This document shows positions 23,043 through 33,518 of a stretch of DNA of 64,000 nt, one piece after another. Origin of the DNA: Maniola hyperantus (lineage: Eukaryota > Arthropoda > Insecta > Lepidoptera > Nymphalidae); assembly GCF_902806685.2 (NCBI RefSeq), contig NC_048542.1, forward strand, positions 12,632,533 through 12,696,532, in the 5' to 3' direction. Numbering within the stretch: the first letter of the stretch is position 1; each line of letters opens with the position of its first letter. The notes under the pieces were generated by a model. That model did no database searches, had not been told where the DNA came from, and worked only from the letters and a program-made list of their open reading frames with translations. Both the position numbers and the translations under genes were made by a program.

Positions 23043-23380
23043 GACGACCTCCTCAGCGCAGTGGTAAGCACTGTGGTCTTATTAGTGGGCGGTCCCGGGT
23101 TCGATTCCTGGTAGGGGTTTGGAATTTTATATTTCTAAATTTCTGGTCTGGTCAGGTGGGAGGTTTCGGCCGTGGCTAGTTACCACCCTACCGACAAAGC
23201 CGTGCCGCCAAGCGATTTAGCGTTCCGGTACGATGGCATGTAGAAACCAAAACGGGCATGAGTTTAATTAAAACTGCCATACCCCTTCCAGGCTAGCCCG
23301 CTTCCATCTTAGACTGCATCATCACTTACCACCAGGTGAGATTGCAATCAAGGGCTAACTTGTATCTGAATAAAAAAGAA
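23043..23380 (+). mobile_element. tRNA-derived SINE family D, full length
   Basis: The head has pol III boxes: A ('cctcagcgcagtggtaagc') and B ('gggttcgattcctgg'). The body continues 'gtgccgccaagcgatttagc' and 'catcatcacttaccaccagg' to a 'ctgaataaaaaa' end. Other copies are at 30447, 37110, 41389 and 63293. Confidence 0.85.
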
Positions 23381-23384
23381 ATCA

Positions 23385-23756
23385 TCTGCTTCATCAATCA
23401 CTATTCATGAATATGAATTTACTGATGGAGGACCTATCGTCGCCTAAACAAACAGTCTCAGAATAATTCACACTCCAAAAATTTTAATTTCCAACAAACG
23501 TCCTACTGAAGGTCTGGGCATCAAAGTTCAAAACAAAAATTCACGCAGAGACGAAGTATCAACCTTCCAGTTGAAACATGAATAATACATAATATTTAAA
23601 TGGGTCTAGATATTAGTCGCACGGGTTTCTAGCTTCGTAGCTTCTTTCATTTTAATTTACAATGTAATATTATATCAGTATAATAATATATAAGAGTCAC
23701 GAATTGTTACCATCGATATAGAAGTTAGAGCTAGTAGGTACAGTGAATTATTAATA
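23385..23756. other. Unassigned sequence
   Basis: No gene or repeat is recognised. Confidence 0.4.
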
Positions 23757-23757
23757 A

Positions 23758-23979
23758 CTAGCTGATACCCGTGACTTAGTTTGCTTGGAATTAGGTTTTT
23801 TAAAAATCCCGTGGGAACTCTATAATTTTCCGGGATAAAAAGTAGCCTTTGTCCTTCCCCGGGATGCAAGCTATCTCTGTACCAAATTTCATCAAAATCG
23901 GTTGAACGGTTGAGCCGTGAAAAGCTAGCAGACAGACAGACAGACAGACACACTTTCGCATTTATAATATTAGTATGGA
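23758..23979 (-). mobile_element. Family A Helitron-like element, intact
   Basis: Reverse orientation: CTAG at 23758-23761, a diverged hairpin block, 'cccgtgggaactct', 'gggataaaaagtagcctttg', (cagacaga)n, and the TCCATACTAATATTATAAAT end at 23960-23979. The flanking bases fit an A/T insertion site. Confidence 0.85.
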
Positions 23980-23982
23980 TGA

Positions 23983-24433
23983 CTATACTTTATCCGCGGA
24001 ATAAAGTTTGCATATCGCTCCCTCTGTTACGTAATCCCATGAAATGAAATGAAATGAAATGAAATCATTTAATTTTGCTAAAATATGTGAGCAGTAAATG
24101 GTCGTACATATATAGATGGTCCCTTTCACATTTTGCCATTCATGTATGGTGTGCAAAATATGTGGTACTTACAATAAAAATAAATTTAAGAAAAAAACAA
24201 ATATAAATGACCACGACATATACAAGTAATAGAGACAAAAATCTCTGTGGGAGTTCAAGATTTTGAGGCACCAACCAATCACAAACTCGTTTTCAAAAAC
24301 ATTCGAAACTAAATTAGAAAACATAGTTTCTTTTGTGATTGGTTGGTGACTCAAAATGTTTAGTAGGTATTGTATGGGATTACGTAACAGAGAGAGAGCT
24401 ATATACTAACGTCTTACCGCGGATAGAGTATAG
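23983..24433. mobile_element. Family I TIR element interrupted by a LINE tail
   Basis: The ends 'ctatactttatccgcgg' and 'ccgcggatagagtatag' mirror each other. The inner arms contain 'ctctgttacgtaatcccat' and its complement, and the second pair 'ccaaccaatcacaaa'. A foreign segment lies at 24041-24212. Confidence 0.8.
24041..24212 (-). mobile_element. 5'-truncated LINE 3' end with (ATTTC)n tail
   Basis: Read on the minus strand, the segment ends in five ATTTC repeats (24041-24065), preceded by 'gcaaaattaaatgatttc' and 'aagggaccatct'. It splits family I between 'gtaatcccat' and 'atacaagtaatag'. Tail-ended, 5'-truncated insertions are typical of non-LTR retrotransposons. Confidence 0.6.
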
Positions 24434-24486
24434 CGACCGCCCGCAGTTGATACGTTGAATTGTGTTGACTAAAGTATGTATATGGT

Positions 24487-24820
24487 TCAATCATCATCAT
24501 CGTCATAGTCAACCCATAGCCGATCATCATCATCATCATCATGATCAACCCATAGCTGGCTCACTACAGAGCACGGGTCTCCTCTCAGTATGAGAAGGGT
24601 TTGGTTATAATAGATTGGCGGACTTCACACACCTTTGAAAATATTATGGAGAACTCTCAGGCACGCCAGTTTCCTCACGATGTTTGCCTTCATCGTTAAA
24701 GCGAATGATTTTTTATTTCTTAAAACGCACATTATTTCGAAAAGTTAGAGGACCGGGATCGAACCCCCCACCTCTGGAATAGGAGGCGGATATCGTAACC
24801 ACTAGGCTATCACGGCTTGT
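24487..24820 (-). mobile_element. tRNA-derived SINE family E
   Basis: The minus strand begins 'aagccgtgatagcctagtgg' (box A) with box B 'gggttcgatcccgg', the 'gagagttctccataat' body and an (atc)n tail. A second short tail repeat lies at 24487-24520. Confidence 0.85.
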
Positions 24821-24824
24821 TCTA

Positions 24825-25533
24825 TATTAGTTCAATAACACAATATTTCTAAGGTATTTTGAACATAGGCCAATTCATATTCATATCACGTCAGAATAAA
24901 ATCGAATACTAACAAATTTCCCCAAATAAAATATATTAGGTACGGAAAAAATTCTCAAACATCCCTAAACTACGAAAGTAGCTCACAGTGAAACTTTTTA
25001 AGAGCCAAATGGTACTTTCTTGTTTAATAAAATTAAGCCTTAAACAGTCCATAAAATTTGTCCCCGGCTTATTTTGTACGGAACACCGTGTGTAGTAAAC
25101 AAGAAAAGGCGAAATTACGGCAAAGTTTGTGTGCCTTTTCTCGACCTAAATTTTTATACACGTTTCAGAAAGTGTTTTATTTTCGGCGATGTATATAAAA
25201 ATCCTTGTATTTTCTATTATATTATTCAAATTATTAAATAAACGTAGACTAGTAAAACAAACGAAATTCAGTAAAACTATTCAAACGTGTGGAGCAAATA
25301 GCCCATTTATGATCACTGTATGGTTTAAAGGGGTAAAATAGGGGTTTAAAGTTTGTGTAGTTTACGCAACGAAATAAAAAGATTTGAGCTATACGATGAA
25401 TTATATCAGTCAGTCAGTTTCTTCTTTATTGAAGGTTATCTATAATAAGTAGCAATCTATATAAGTAACTGCGGAAGAAGTTTATTTTTTACAGTTTTTG
25501 TATAGGAAAACGACATAATTTATTCCTCAGTTA
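24825..25533. other. Unassigned; family B scrap
   Basis: Positions 25324-25372 ('ggggtaaaataggggtttaa', 'gtgtagtttacgc') are a family B fragment. Nothing else is recognised. Confidence 0.45.
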
Positions 25534-25534
25534 G

Positions 25535-25705
25535 TTATAAGTCCCGCAAATTGCTATTGCGCTGGAACCATGTCTAATTAACATCGAAATGACGTTATTT
25601 TGACGTTAGCCGAAATAAAAATATATCATCAGCTCGAAACTTCAGTCTAGTGCTGACGTCACTAAAATGGCGGCCACGCGCATTAGCAATTTGCGGGACT
25701 TATAA
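25535..25705. mobile_element. Family H MITE, complete
   Basis: Perfect 22-base terminal inverted repeats: the left begins TTATAAGTCCCGCAAATTGC and the right is its exact complement (25684-25705). It is 171 bases long and non-coding. Diverged copies are at 7280 and 17306. Confidence 0.85.
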
Positions 25706-25774
25706 TCTTAGGATTGGGATTTGGGAACTAACTTACAAACGTCAAACACGTGGATACTATGTTAGGCGCGGAAA

Positions 25775-26032
25775 TCAGTACCCTTATTATAAATGCGAAA
25801 GTGTGTGTGTTTGTTGGTTTATTGGTTTATTGGTTTGTTGGTTTGTTGGTTTGTTGGTTTGTCCTTCAATCACGTCGCAACGGTGCAACGGATTGATGTG
25901 ATTTTTTGCATGGGTATAGATAAAGACCTGCAGAGTGACATAGGCCACTTTTTATCCCGGAAAATAAAAGAGTTCCCACGTGATTTTTAAAAAACCTTAT
26001 TCCACGCAGACGAAGTCGCGGGCATCAGCTAG
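25775..26032 (+). mobile_element. Family G Helitron-like element, intact
   Basis: It has the same TCAGTACCCTTATTATAAAT start as 22539, an expanded run of 'ttggtttg'-type units (25810-25860), the 3' hairpin and CTAG (26029-26032). It is flanked by A and T. Confidence 0.8.
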
Positions 26033-26034
26033 TG

Positions 26035-26385
26035 CCCTTATAAAAATAACAGGAAAAACTCGTTAATAATCCTGAAAATACAAGGATAAAGACGAAACTA
26101 AAAAAATAGGTAAGTTACGGAAGTTCTAGAAGACAGAGTTGCTTATCTTTTTTTTTTTTTTTTGTTGCTTATCCGACAAAATGTAAGCATAGTTAAGCAG
26201 ATAATATAATGTATTAGCCAATTTTCCTGCCGCGTGATATATCGGATAAGGAAATGAAATCATTAGATGTGGGGAGATAACGTTCCTTATAAAAACACCA
26301 CACTAATCACTATATACCTATTATTTTTATGGTAAAAATATCACAGCAACTCTTTTTTATTTAGATAATATTTTTTGTTTGTAAA
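26035..26385. other. Unassigned AT-rich sequence
   Basis: It contains a T run near 26150-26164. No gene is seen. Confidence 0.4.
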
Positions 26386-26386
26386 A

Positions 26387-26697
26387 AGCTGTGATAGGCT
26401 AGCGGTTAGGACGTCCGCCTTCTAATCGGAGGTCGGGGGTTCGATTCCGGGCACGCTACTTTCCGGAGTTATGTGTGTTTTAAGTAATTAAATATCACTT
26501 GCTTTAACGGTGAAGGAAAACATCGTAAAGAAACCTGCATGCCTGAGAGTTCTCCATAATGTTCTCAAAGGTGTATGAAGTCTACCAATCCGCACGTGGC
26601 CGGCGTGGTAGACTATGGCCAAAACCCTTCTCACTCTGAGAGAAGACCCATGCTCTGTAGTAAGCCGGCGTTGGGTTGATCATGATGATGATGATTT
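26387..26697 (+). mobile_element. tRNA-derived SINE family E
   Basis: The head is 'agctgtgataggctagcggt' (box A), with box B 'gggttcgattccggg', 'gagagttctccataatg' and a (gat)n tail. The open frame at 26615 is within the SINE. Confidence 0.85.
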
Positions 26698-26727
26698 TTG
26701 TCTGTGTAAGGTTGCCTGTGCACTGGT

Positions 26728-26830
26728 GCAATGGACCGATGATAGCCTAGTGCTGTCTGCCTTCTATTCGGAGGTTGGGGGTTCAATACCGGGCACACAC
26801 CTCTAATTTTTCAGAGTTATGTGCGTTTAT
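26728..26830 (+). mobile_element. SINE family E head fragment
   Basis: A second head follows closely: 'gatgatagcctagtgctg', box B 'gggttcaataccggg' (diverged), truncated after 'gagttatgtgcg'. Confidence 0.7.
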
Positions 26831-26836
26831 ACGTAC

Positions 26837-26935
26837 CTGTACACACACGCAAACTGAGTCGCTCATAAGCTGCTCAGCTCGCTGGGGTGTACCTATGAAG
26901 TTGAAGTTGCCGCTCGGTTTGCGCAACGCCGTTGC
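26837..26935. repeat. Repeat L, copy 1 (others at 28030 and 28145)
   Basis: 'cacacacgcaaactgagtcg', 'gctgctcagctcgctgg' and 'gttgccgctcggtttgcg' recur on the far side of the Dong-like insertion at about 28030-28120 and, in part, at 28145-28195. Confidence 0.75.
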
Positions 26936-27084
26936 GCAACGGGGCAATTTCAACGCAAATGGGCTGACCTCATGGGTCAGATTTTGCACTTTTGTGAAAA
27001 TTTATAATTTTAACAATTTTTGTATGTATGTTTATGTTAGTTTGTACTCGTAGTTTAATAAGTGTAATTGGCTTTATGGCCGTT

Positions 27085-27106
27085 CTAATTAAATAATAAA
27101 TAAATA

Positions 27107-27140
<34 letters not shown>
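27085..27140. repeat. (AAT)n microsatellite, 5' side of LINE
   Basis: An (aaat)n run followed by about ten AAT units ends directly at the first LINE-derived base (27141). Confidence 0.9.
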
Positions 27141-27142
<2 letters not shown>

Positions 27143-27976
27143 GTGCGATACAAGATCAGGTGGTCAAGACGCGGAACTACCGAAAGTACATTCTGAAGGA
27201 TGGCACTCATGACATCTGTCGAGCTTGTCGCCATCCCGGCGAGTCACTCAGACATGTGCTTTCGGGATGCTCAGCGCTTGCCAACACTGAGTATCTGCAC
27301 AGACACAACCAAGCAGCCAAAATCCTTCACCAAGAGCTTGCTCTGAAGTACGGTCTCCTGGATGAGAGGCTGCCGTATTACAAGTACACACCGGTGCCGG
27401 TACTCGAGCGCGACGGAGTCCGGCTCTATTGGGACCGGTCCATTATCACGGACAGGACTATTCTAGCGAATAAGCCTGACATCGTGGTGGTGGACCGGGC
27501 ACAGTCGAGGGTGTTTTTGGTGGACATCACCATTCCGTATGACGAGAACCTCGTGAGAGCTGAGACGGAGAAAAAGCGCAAGTATCTCGATCTGGCTCAC
27601 GAGGTTTCCGACATGTGGCATGTGGAGTCCACTGAAATCATCCCAATCGTCATATCTGCGAATGGGTTGATCCCAGTCAGCCTCGCTCAACATCTGAGGC
27701 GACTGGGTTTCCGTGGCAGTTCGCTCGCAGCCAGGATGCAAAAAGCGGTCTTGCTGGACTCGGCTAGGATAGTCCGCCGATTTCTTCACCTGTCGCCCTG
27801 ACCCCCGGCCGTTTGGTCTCCCCTGCCGGGGTGTAATCCTCCGCCCGGTACAAATATGTATGTATGTAATGTTTATGTAGGTTTATTTATTTTTATGTAT
27901 GTAAGTATATTATAACTCTTTTGGCTTTTATATGTATCTATTTTGTACGCGGGCGTGAGAGTAGATGTATATCCAT
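27141..27976 (+). mobile_element. 5'-truncated Dong/R4-type LINE in a TAA repeat
   Basis: A LINE 3' part (C-terminal coding region plus a 3' UTR of about 175 bases) is bounded on both sides by AAT/TAA repeats (left to 27140, right from about 27977). Known biology: Bombyx Dong, an R4-clade element with a restriction-like endonuclease, inserts in TAA repeats. The coding part and the target agree with that assignment. The RT core is missing, so the clade is inferred. Confidence 0.75.
27142..27801 (+). pseudogene. LINE C-terminal zinc finger and restriction-like endonuclease domain
   Basis: This is an open frame of 219 codons plus stop with no natural start. It opens straight out of the microsatellite, so it is a 5'-truncated copy. 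Numbering from position 27160 as residue 1, a CCHC zinc finger lies at C20-x2-C23-x8-H32-x4-C37. It is followed by R48-H49-N50 and a PD..D motif at P106-D107 and D122 within 'KPDIVV..VFLVDITIP', the pattern of the endonuclease that follows the RT in R2/R4/Dong-type LINEs. The frame is undamaged, so the insertion is fairly recent. Without RT it cannot move alone. The minus-strand frame at 27463-27789 is a shadow. Confidence 0.8.
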
Positions 27977-27996
27977 AATAATAATAATAATAACGC
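27977..27996. repeat. (TAA)n microsatellite, 3' side of LINE
   Basis: About six AAT/TAA units directly follow the LINE 3' UTR and match the left flank. Confidence 0.85.
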
Positions 27997-28029
27997 GGAA
28001 TGAGCAGTTCAACTTAATACACGTACACA

Positions 28030-28200
28030 CTACACACACGCAAACTGAGTCGCTCATGAGCTGCTCAGCTCGCTGGCGTGTACCTATGAAATTGAAGTTG
28101 CCGCTCGGTTTGCGCGACGCGGAACGAGCATTTCGACTTTATCCACGTACAACACATGCAAACTGAGTCACTCACGAGCTGCTCAGCTCGCAGGTGTTGA
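28030..28200. repeat. Repeat L, copies 2 and 3
   Basis: A full unit (28030-28120) and a partial one (28145-28195) of the block also present at 26837. The third carries 'gcaaactgagtcactcac' and 'gctgctcagctcgc'. Confidence 0.75.
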
Positions 28201-28204
28201 TCCT

Positions 28205-28518
28205 CCTTACGGGATTTGGTCAAATTAGGTATTTTTATTATATCACTGCTAGTCGTCTGTAGAGTACCTAATACCAATTTCTTATAAGCTACCTAATAAT
28301 CGAGAGATATTTCATTATTTCGTCTGATTAAATTGTTGCACTCGTTTATTTCTGGAATCTGTATCTAATTCTTGATGACATAAATTGTATAAGTATGCCA
28401 TAGCAAGCGTTGCCTACGTAATGCCTTTGGCTGTCTTATTAACTTGAAAGCTTGGCTCGTAAATACGAGAGAAAATATTCTGGCGACGATAAAATTCATA
28501 TTCCCTTGATAAGCGCTT
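28205..28518. other. Unassigned sequence
   Basis: No gene is recognised. Confidence 0.4.
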
Positions 28519-28524
28519 TTTTTA

Positions 28525-29001
28525 GGGTTCTGTACCTGAAGGGTGCCAACAAAACCCTATTACTAAGCCTGCGCTGTCCGTGTCCGTCCGTCTATCCTTT
28601 CGTCTGTCTGTCCGTCCGTCTGTCTGCTAGCTGACTGCAGTTTGCACCGCATCTTTTGAACCTTATTAGGTAGAGAGTTGACACAAAGTATGTAAGTACT
28701 TATATTACCGGTATAAAAACAATTAATAATAAAATACCAAGATGGCAAATTTCAAAATGGCAGCCATGCAACTTAAATAAAAAAACATGGCGCGTGGCGA
28801 AAATCGGATTATTCGGAACTAACGTTGCCGTCAAGTGTCCCCTTTGTTCTTGTTCGAATAGTCTAAGCCTTTGTTCTCCATCCTCCTGTCAATGTCATTC
28901 AAGTGCCAAAAGAGCCTTGTCGCACTGTAGTGCTGTAGTGCATATCTTATACGATGGTATGGAACCCTTCACGTTCGACTCGCACTTAACCGGTTTTTTT
29001 T
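28525..29001 (-). repeat. Family C-related repeat, variant body
   Basis: 'ttagggttctgtacctgaag', 'aaccctattactaagcctg', (gtccgtc)n, then near 28965-29001 the terminal 'ggaacccttcacgttcgac' and 'cttaaccggttttttt'. It shares ends with family C but has a different centre. Open frames here are repeat-derived. Confidence 0.65.
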
Positions 29002-29004
29002 ATT

Positions 29005-29334
29005 GCTTAGCAATTCTGAAGCATTTCTCCTACATGGTAAAATCTCATGATGCCATTTGATTTTATAAATAAGCAAAAAGCATAAAATAGCTGCTTTATA
29101 TTTTGCAGTAGGTACTTATTTCTATTATTGATAAATACAATAAAGTTAATGTGTGTAGTGTTTGGCATTTTCTCGTATCATTGATTTTCTTCAGCGTGTT
29201 GGATACAAATGAAAACATTGTTGTAAATAAAATATTCCAAAGTTCATACATTATTACAGATACTTACATTGTAAAAATATTGAGAACTCGTATTGAAAAT
29301 CTGGGCGAACTCTGGTTTTTTTTTAATTCATTAT
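29005..29334. other. Unassigned sequence
   Basis: No gene is recognised. Confidence 0.4.
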
Positions 29335-29335
29335 A

Positions 29336-29445
29336 GGACGCTTGACCACGATCACACCTGATGGGAAGTGATCATTTGGCCTAAGATGGGACGCGTTTGC
29401 CTAGAAGGTGCCTATTCACTCTTGTTTTAAAGATTTACCGAAAGA
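29336..29445 (-). repeat. Jockey/CR1-type LINE 3' tail
   Basis: 'gcttgaccacgatcacacct', 'gatgggaagtgatca' and 'ctagaaggtgcctattcact' match, in reverse, the 3' end of the LINE remnant at 33183-33420. Confidence 0.6.
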
Positions 29446-29573
29446 AGATTTAAAAGAAGTACCTACCTACTAAATTATATCTTACATGAAATAAATAAAA
29501 TTTAAATTTGAGTATTCAAAATAAAATTGGTAAAAGAGTTTCTGTTTAAATAGGCTAAAAGTGTACTAAAATT

Positions 29574-30168
29574 TTTACAAAAAAAATAAAAACCGACTTC
29601 GTTACACAAACACTAAAAATTGAAAAATAATTTAATTTATTACCGAATATATTATGTATACAAGAGTTAATATAGTTCCATAATAATACTTTTTGGTGCC
29701 GGTGCCAATTAGCTTTAGCTGCGCGAATCGTCTAGACTTCATATTTTTATGAGACTCCACAATTTTTATGAGGCACCTCATTGGCACCGACCCCAAAAAA
29801 TATTATTATGGAACTATATTAACTCTTGTATACATAATATATTCGGTAATAAATTAAATTATTTTTCAATTTTTAGTGTTTGTGTAACGAAGTCGGTTTT
29901 TATTTTTTTTGTAAAAATTTTTTATTTCACAATTTTTAGTGGCCCCATGGAATTCTGCTATGACTGGTTAAAAATCTACTGTTTACTAAGCTATTACACT
30001 GATTTACTCTTATCCGTTGAGGAGTTCCAGTATCTATCTTCGAAGGTGTTCATCAGATCTTCACCAAATTGAAATGGGACCAACTTTGAAGTATACCCTT
30101 TCAAACAAAAAAAGAATTTTCAAAATCGGTCCAGGCGTTTTCGAGTAATCGGGGAACATACATAAAAA

Positions 30169-30205
<37 letters not shown>

Positions 30206-30246
30206 GACGAATTGAGAACCTCCTCCTTTTTTTGAAGTCGGTTAAA
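29574..30246. mobile_element. Family M element with a 115-base palindrome
   Basis: Arms of about 115 bases (29574-29690 and 29797-29911) are near-perfect reverse complements, with 'aaccgacttcgttacacaaa' at the outer end. The element continues through 'tccgttgaggagttcc' and an A run (30168-30202) to 'gaagtcggttaaaaa' at 30246. A related copy is at 40035. No coding capacity is seen. Confidence 0.75.
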
Positions 30247-30446
30247 AAGCAAGTGAGACCAAGACGGTAGGTATCTTCATTTAAAAGCTAGTAGGTCACT
30301 GCTCAGAAATCCTCTAGCCGGTCGTAAGATGACGTCCACCGAGCAGTGCACAATGACCTTTGAGCGCAGTAGGTACCATTCAAAGACTTCAATTTTGGTA
30401 CAGTTTAGAAAATGCCAGAGAAAGTAAATAATAAAGATAACGTTGT

Positions 30447-30597
30447 CTGGTCGGAGGCTACGGCCATGGCTAAATAGCACCCTACCAGTAAAGCCGTGCC
30501 GCCGAGCGATTTAGCGTTCTAGTACGATGCCGTGTAGAAACCGATAAGGGGTATGGGGTTAAATAAAACTGCCTCTTCCAAGTTAGCAGTTTAAGTC
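30447..30597 (+). repeat. SINE family D body fragment
   Basis: 'gtgccgccgagcgatttagc' and 'tacgatgccgtgtagaaacc' match the SINE at 23043. The head and 3' end are missing. Confidence 0.7.
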
Positions 30598-30734
30598 TTG
30601 CTCTAATAAGAGAACAAATTGTTAAGTAATTAAGACGTTAAACTTTCCATGCTTTAAAAAAAATGTTTCTGGTATGTTTATACGATCAAATATTAAATTA
30701 AAAAGTATGCAGAATATAACGCATTCATCTCTAA

Positions 30735-32110
30735 AAACAGTTCAAGGTAAACAAATAAAGGCAGTGGAAAGTATATAACAGGGTCGCGAAGAATTCCTCC
30801 ATACGGTAATGAGATGTGACATCTTGCAACCCAAACAATGTACGGCTTTGAGTATTCCGGGTGAACATTTTGATGAGAATATTTCGAGGAGCCTTGAATT
30901 TTTGGGCCGTATTTCATTTATTTATGCTCTTTGTTTGTAAATTGAATTATAAAACTTAAAGCTAGCCTTATCTAATTACTATACAAATTATCTGTATTTC
31001 CACGCTGGACAGACGGGCTGATCCGTTGCGCAAAAAATAAGCCAGTCCTTCTGTCACCGGCTGATATTAAAATTGTCTTCTTTCGTATTACATAATTTCA
31101 AACAGAAAAGGTAAACAAATAAAGGCAGAAAGTAGGTATGTAAACAGGGTCGCGGTTAAGAATTCCTCCATACGGTAATGAGATGTGACATCTTGCATAT
31201 TCCGGTTGAACATTTTCGTTGGATTATTCCGAAGACTTTTGAATTTGTGGGTCGTATTTTATATATTTATGCATTTTGGATGTAAATTAAAATGAAAAAA
31301 TATTAATTTATTTGCCGATATTAAAATTGTGTTCTTTGATTCTTTGATATATTATTATTTCAAACAGTCAAGGTAAACAAATAAAAGCAAAGGAAAGTAG
31401 GTATATAAAAAGGGTCGCGATTAAGAATTCCTCCATACGGTAATGAGATGTGACATCTTGCATATTCCGGTTGAACATTTTCGTTGGATTATTCCGAAGA
31501 CTTTTGAATTTGTAAGTCGTATTTTATTTATTTATGCATTTTGGTTGTAAATTAAAATGAATAAATATTAATTTGTTTGCCGATATTAAAATTGTGTTCT
31601 TTGGTTCTTTGATATATTATTTCAAACAGTCAAAGTAAACAAATAAAGGCAAAGGAAAGTAGGTATATAAAAAGGGTCGCGGTTAAGAATTCCTCCATAC
31701 GGTGATGAGATGTGACATCTTGCATATTCCGGTTGAACATTTTCGTTGGATTATTCCGAAGACTTTTGAATTTTTGGGTCGTATTTTATTTATTTATGCT
31801 TTTTGGTTGTAAATTAAAATGAAAAAATATTAATTTGTTTGCCGATATTAAAATTGTGTTCTTGGTTCTTTGATATATTATTTCAAACAGTCAAGGTAAA
31901 CAAATAAAGGCAGAAAGTAGGTATGTAAACAGGGTCGCGGTTAAGAATTCCTCCATACGGTAATGAGATGTGACATCTTGCGGCGGCCCAAGCAATGTAC
32001 GGTTTTGAATATTCCCGTTCAACATTTTGGTGGGATTATTCCGTGAAGCTTTAAATTTTTGGGCCGTATTTTATTTATTAGTGTTTTTTATTTGTAAATG
32101 AAATAATATT
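30735..32110. repeat. Five-unit tandem array, period about 262 bases
   Basis: Units start with 'aaacag' at 30735, 31100, 31362, 31624 and 31885. Each has 'ggtaaacaaataaa', 'gggtcgcg', 'gaattcctccatacggta', 'gagatgtgacatcttgc' and 'tgaacatttt'. The three central units are nearly identical and the outer two are diverged. Unit 1 carries a foreign block of about 115 bases (about 30946-31062). No open frame spans a unit, so this is a short satellite-like array. Confidence 0.9.
30946..31062. repeat. Insertion within tandem unit 1
   Basis: It replaces about 30 bases of the unit. It begins with a 25-base block (30951-30975, 'aaaacttaaagctagcctta..') that recurs exactly at 39157-39181 beside a T run, so it probably derives from a dispersed LINE tail. 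Confidence 0.5.
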
Positions 32111-32114
32111 TTAT

Positions 32115-32535
32115 GTGAAACTGTCTAATAGCATGCGGCAGGACAGTCGAATTTAGACTCACAAAAAATGACTAATTTAAAAAAAAAAAATATCATGAAA
32201 AGAGCATTATGATAGTAAGTAAGGTGGTTACGGGAACTCATGACTCATGGTAGGATATTTTTGTTTTCATGAGATGATAAGTTTCAAACCTTTACATAAA
32301 AAACTTTGAATTTAAAAAGTTTTTACCTACTTTTGAGTTTGCTATTTCATTAACAAATGAACGTAGAATTTGTAGAGGATTATGAGATCGAGGTCGCTTG
32401 CTGAAGAAAACAGGGTGGCTCAGTTTTCTCAATAACCTGCTATTATATTATTAAAACAAATGATAACTACTGCGGCCTTCTTGGTTATGTTGAAAATCCA
32501 ACGAGCCACCGGCCCCAGATGTCTTTGAAAGTTCT
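32115..32535. other. Unassigned sequence
   Basis: No gene is recognised. Confidence 0.4.
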
Positions 32536-32537
32536 TT

Positions 32538-32867
32538 ATAGGGTTCCGTACCTCAAAAGGAAAAACGGAACCCTTATAGGATCACTTTGTTGTCTGCCTG
32601 TCTGTCTGCCTGTCTGTCTGTCTATCTGTATATCTGTCTGCCTGTCTGTCAAGAAACCTAGATTATATTTCCCGTTGACGTAGAATCATGAAAGGCTCCT
32701 GCCTTTCATGACCTACCTTCCTAGGTAGGTCTTATAGCAGACATGAGGAGAAAAATCTGAAAACCGTGACTTTGTTGTTATATTATCACAAGAAAATGTC
32801 AATAAAGTACGATTGTAGTACGGAACCCTCAGTGTGCGAGTCTGACTCGCACTTGGTCGGTTTTTTA
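32538..32867 (-). repeat. Family C repeat, reverse orientation
   Basis: 'agggttccgtacctcaaaag', (tgtctgcc)n, 'gttgacgtagaatcatgaa' with a local duplication around 'ggctcctgcctttcatgacc', and the 'gcgagtctgactcgcac' hairpin. Confidence 0.85.
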
Positions 32868-32869
32868 CT

Positions 32870-33180
32870 TACGATTTAAAAATCTATTTGAAGTTGGAAA
32901 TATCTTTTTCTGCACACGTTTCGTTGCAGAAAGCACCTACGATGCGTCACTGAATCGCCCCACTTTCCCCGCTTTGAATACTAACGCGAGCTTGTGGGGA
33001 ATTTTCTTTACCGTGTTTATAGAGATACCAGACCTGCAAAATACACTATGGAATGTAAGGGTGGCCACATGCTTTGAATACCTTCAAACCGTAGTCCGTA
33101 AGGGAAAATAACAAGATAGATTTTCAAACACTATAAAACCCAAATCCTCTTATAATGTAATATCTAAAGGAAACAATCCT
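32870..33180. other. Unassigned sequence
   Basis: No gene is recognised. Confidence 0.4.
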
Positions 33181-33182
33181 CT

Positions 33183-33420
33183 ATGTCGTCTACATTCCAT
33201 CTACGCGTACGAAACGCTTCGCATCTTCGTTCCTTGTATGCATGGCTGGGTTCTAGAATACTCTTCTGAGATCAGTGTTTCCTGCCAATTATAATCCGGG
33301 TATCTTTAAAACAAGAGTGAATGGGCACCTTCTAGGCAAATGCATCCCATCTTAGGCCACATCATTACTTCCAATCAAGTGTGATCGTGGTCAAGCGTGA
33401 GCCTATAATGAATTTTTTAA
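33183..33420 (+). pseudogene. Jockey/CR1-type LINE reverse transcriptase C-terminus
   Basis: One frame reads R-T-K-R-F-A-S-S-F, a stop codon, then S-V-F-P-A-N-Y-N-P-G-I-F-K-T-R-V-N-G-H-L-L-G. This is the usual end of jockey/CR1-like reverse transcriptases in Lepidoptera. The 3' UTR-like tail follows to about 33420. The in-frame TAG and truncation make it a relic. Confidence 0.7.
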
Positions 33421-33518
33421 AAACAGATAGGTACCACCTACACCACAACCAACGAACCATGTGGTGCGGTGAGAACTTCCAATGGACAGCGTCGCTTGAT
33501 ATACTAGTGGAATAAGAG

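Noticed and set aside
23043..23115. Possible tRNA gene
   Set aside because: The box A and B motifs belong to the head of a SINE. There is no complete cloverleaf and the body continues for 300 bases. The same holds for 2340-2384, 24750-24820, 26387-26460 and 51121-51190.
27463..27789. 108-residue minus-strand frame
   Set aside because: Shadow of the LINE endonuclease frame on the other strand.
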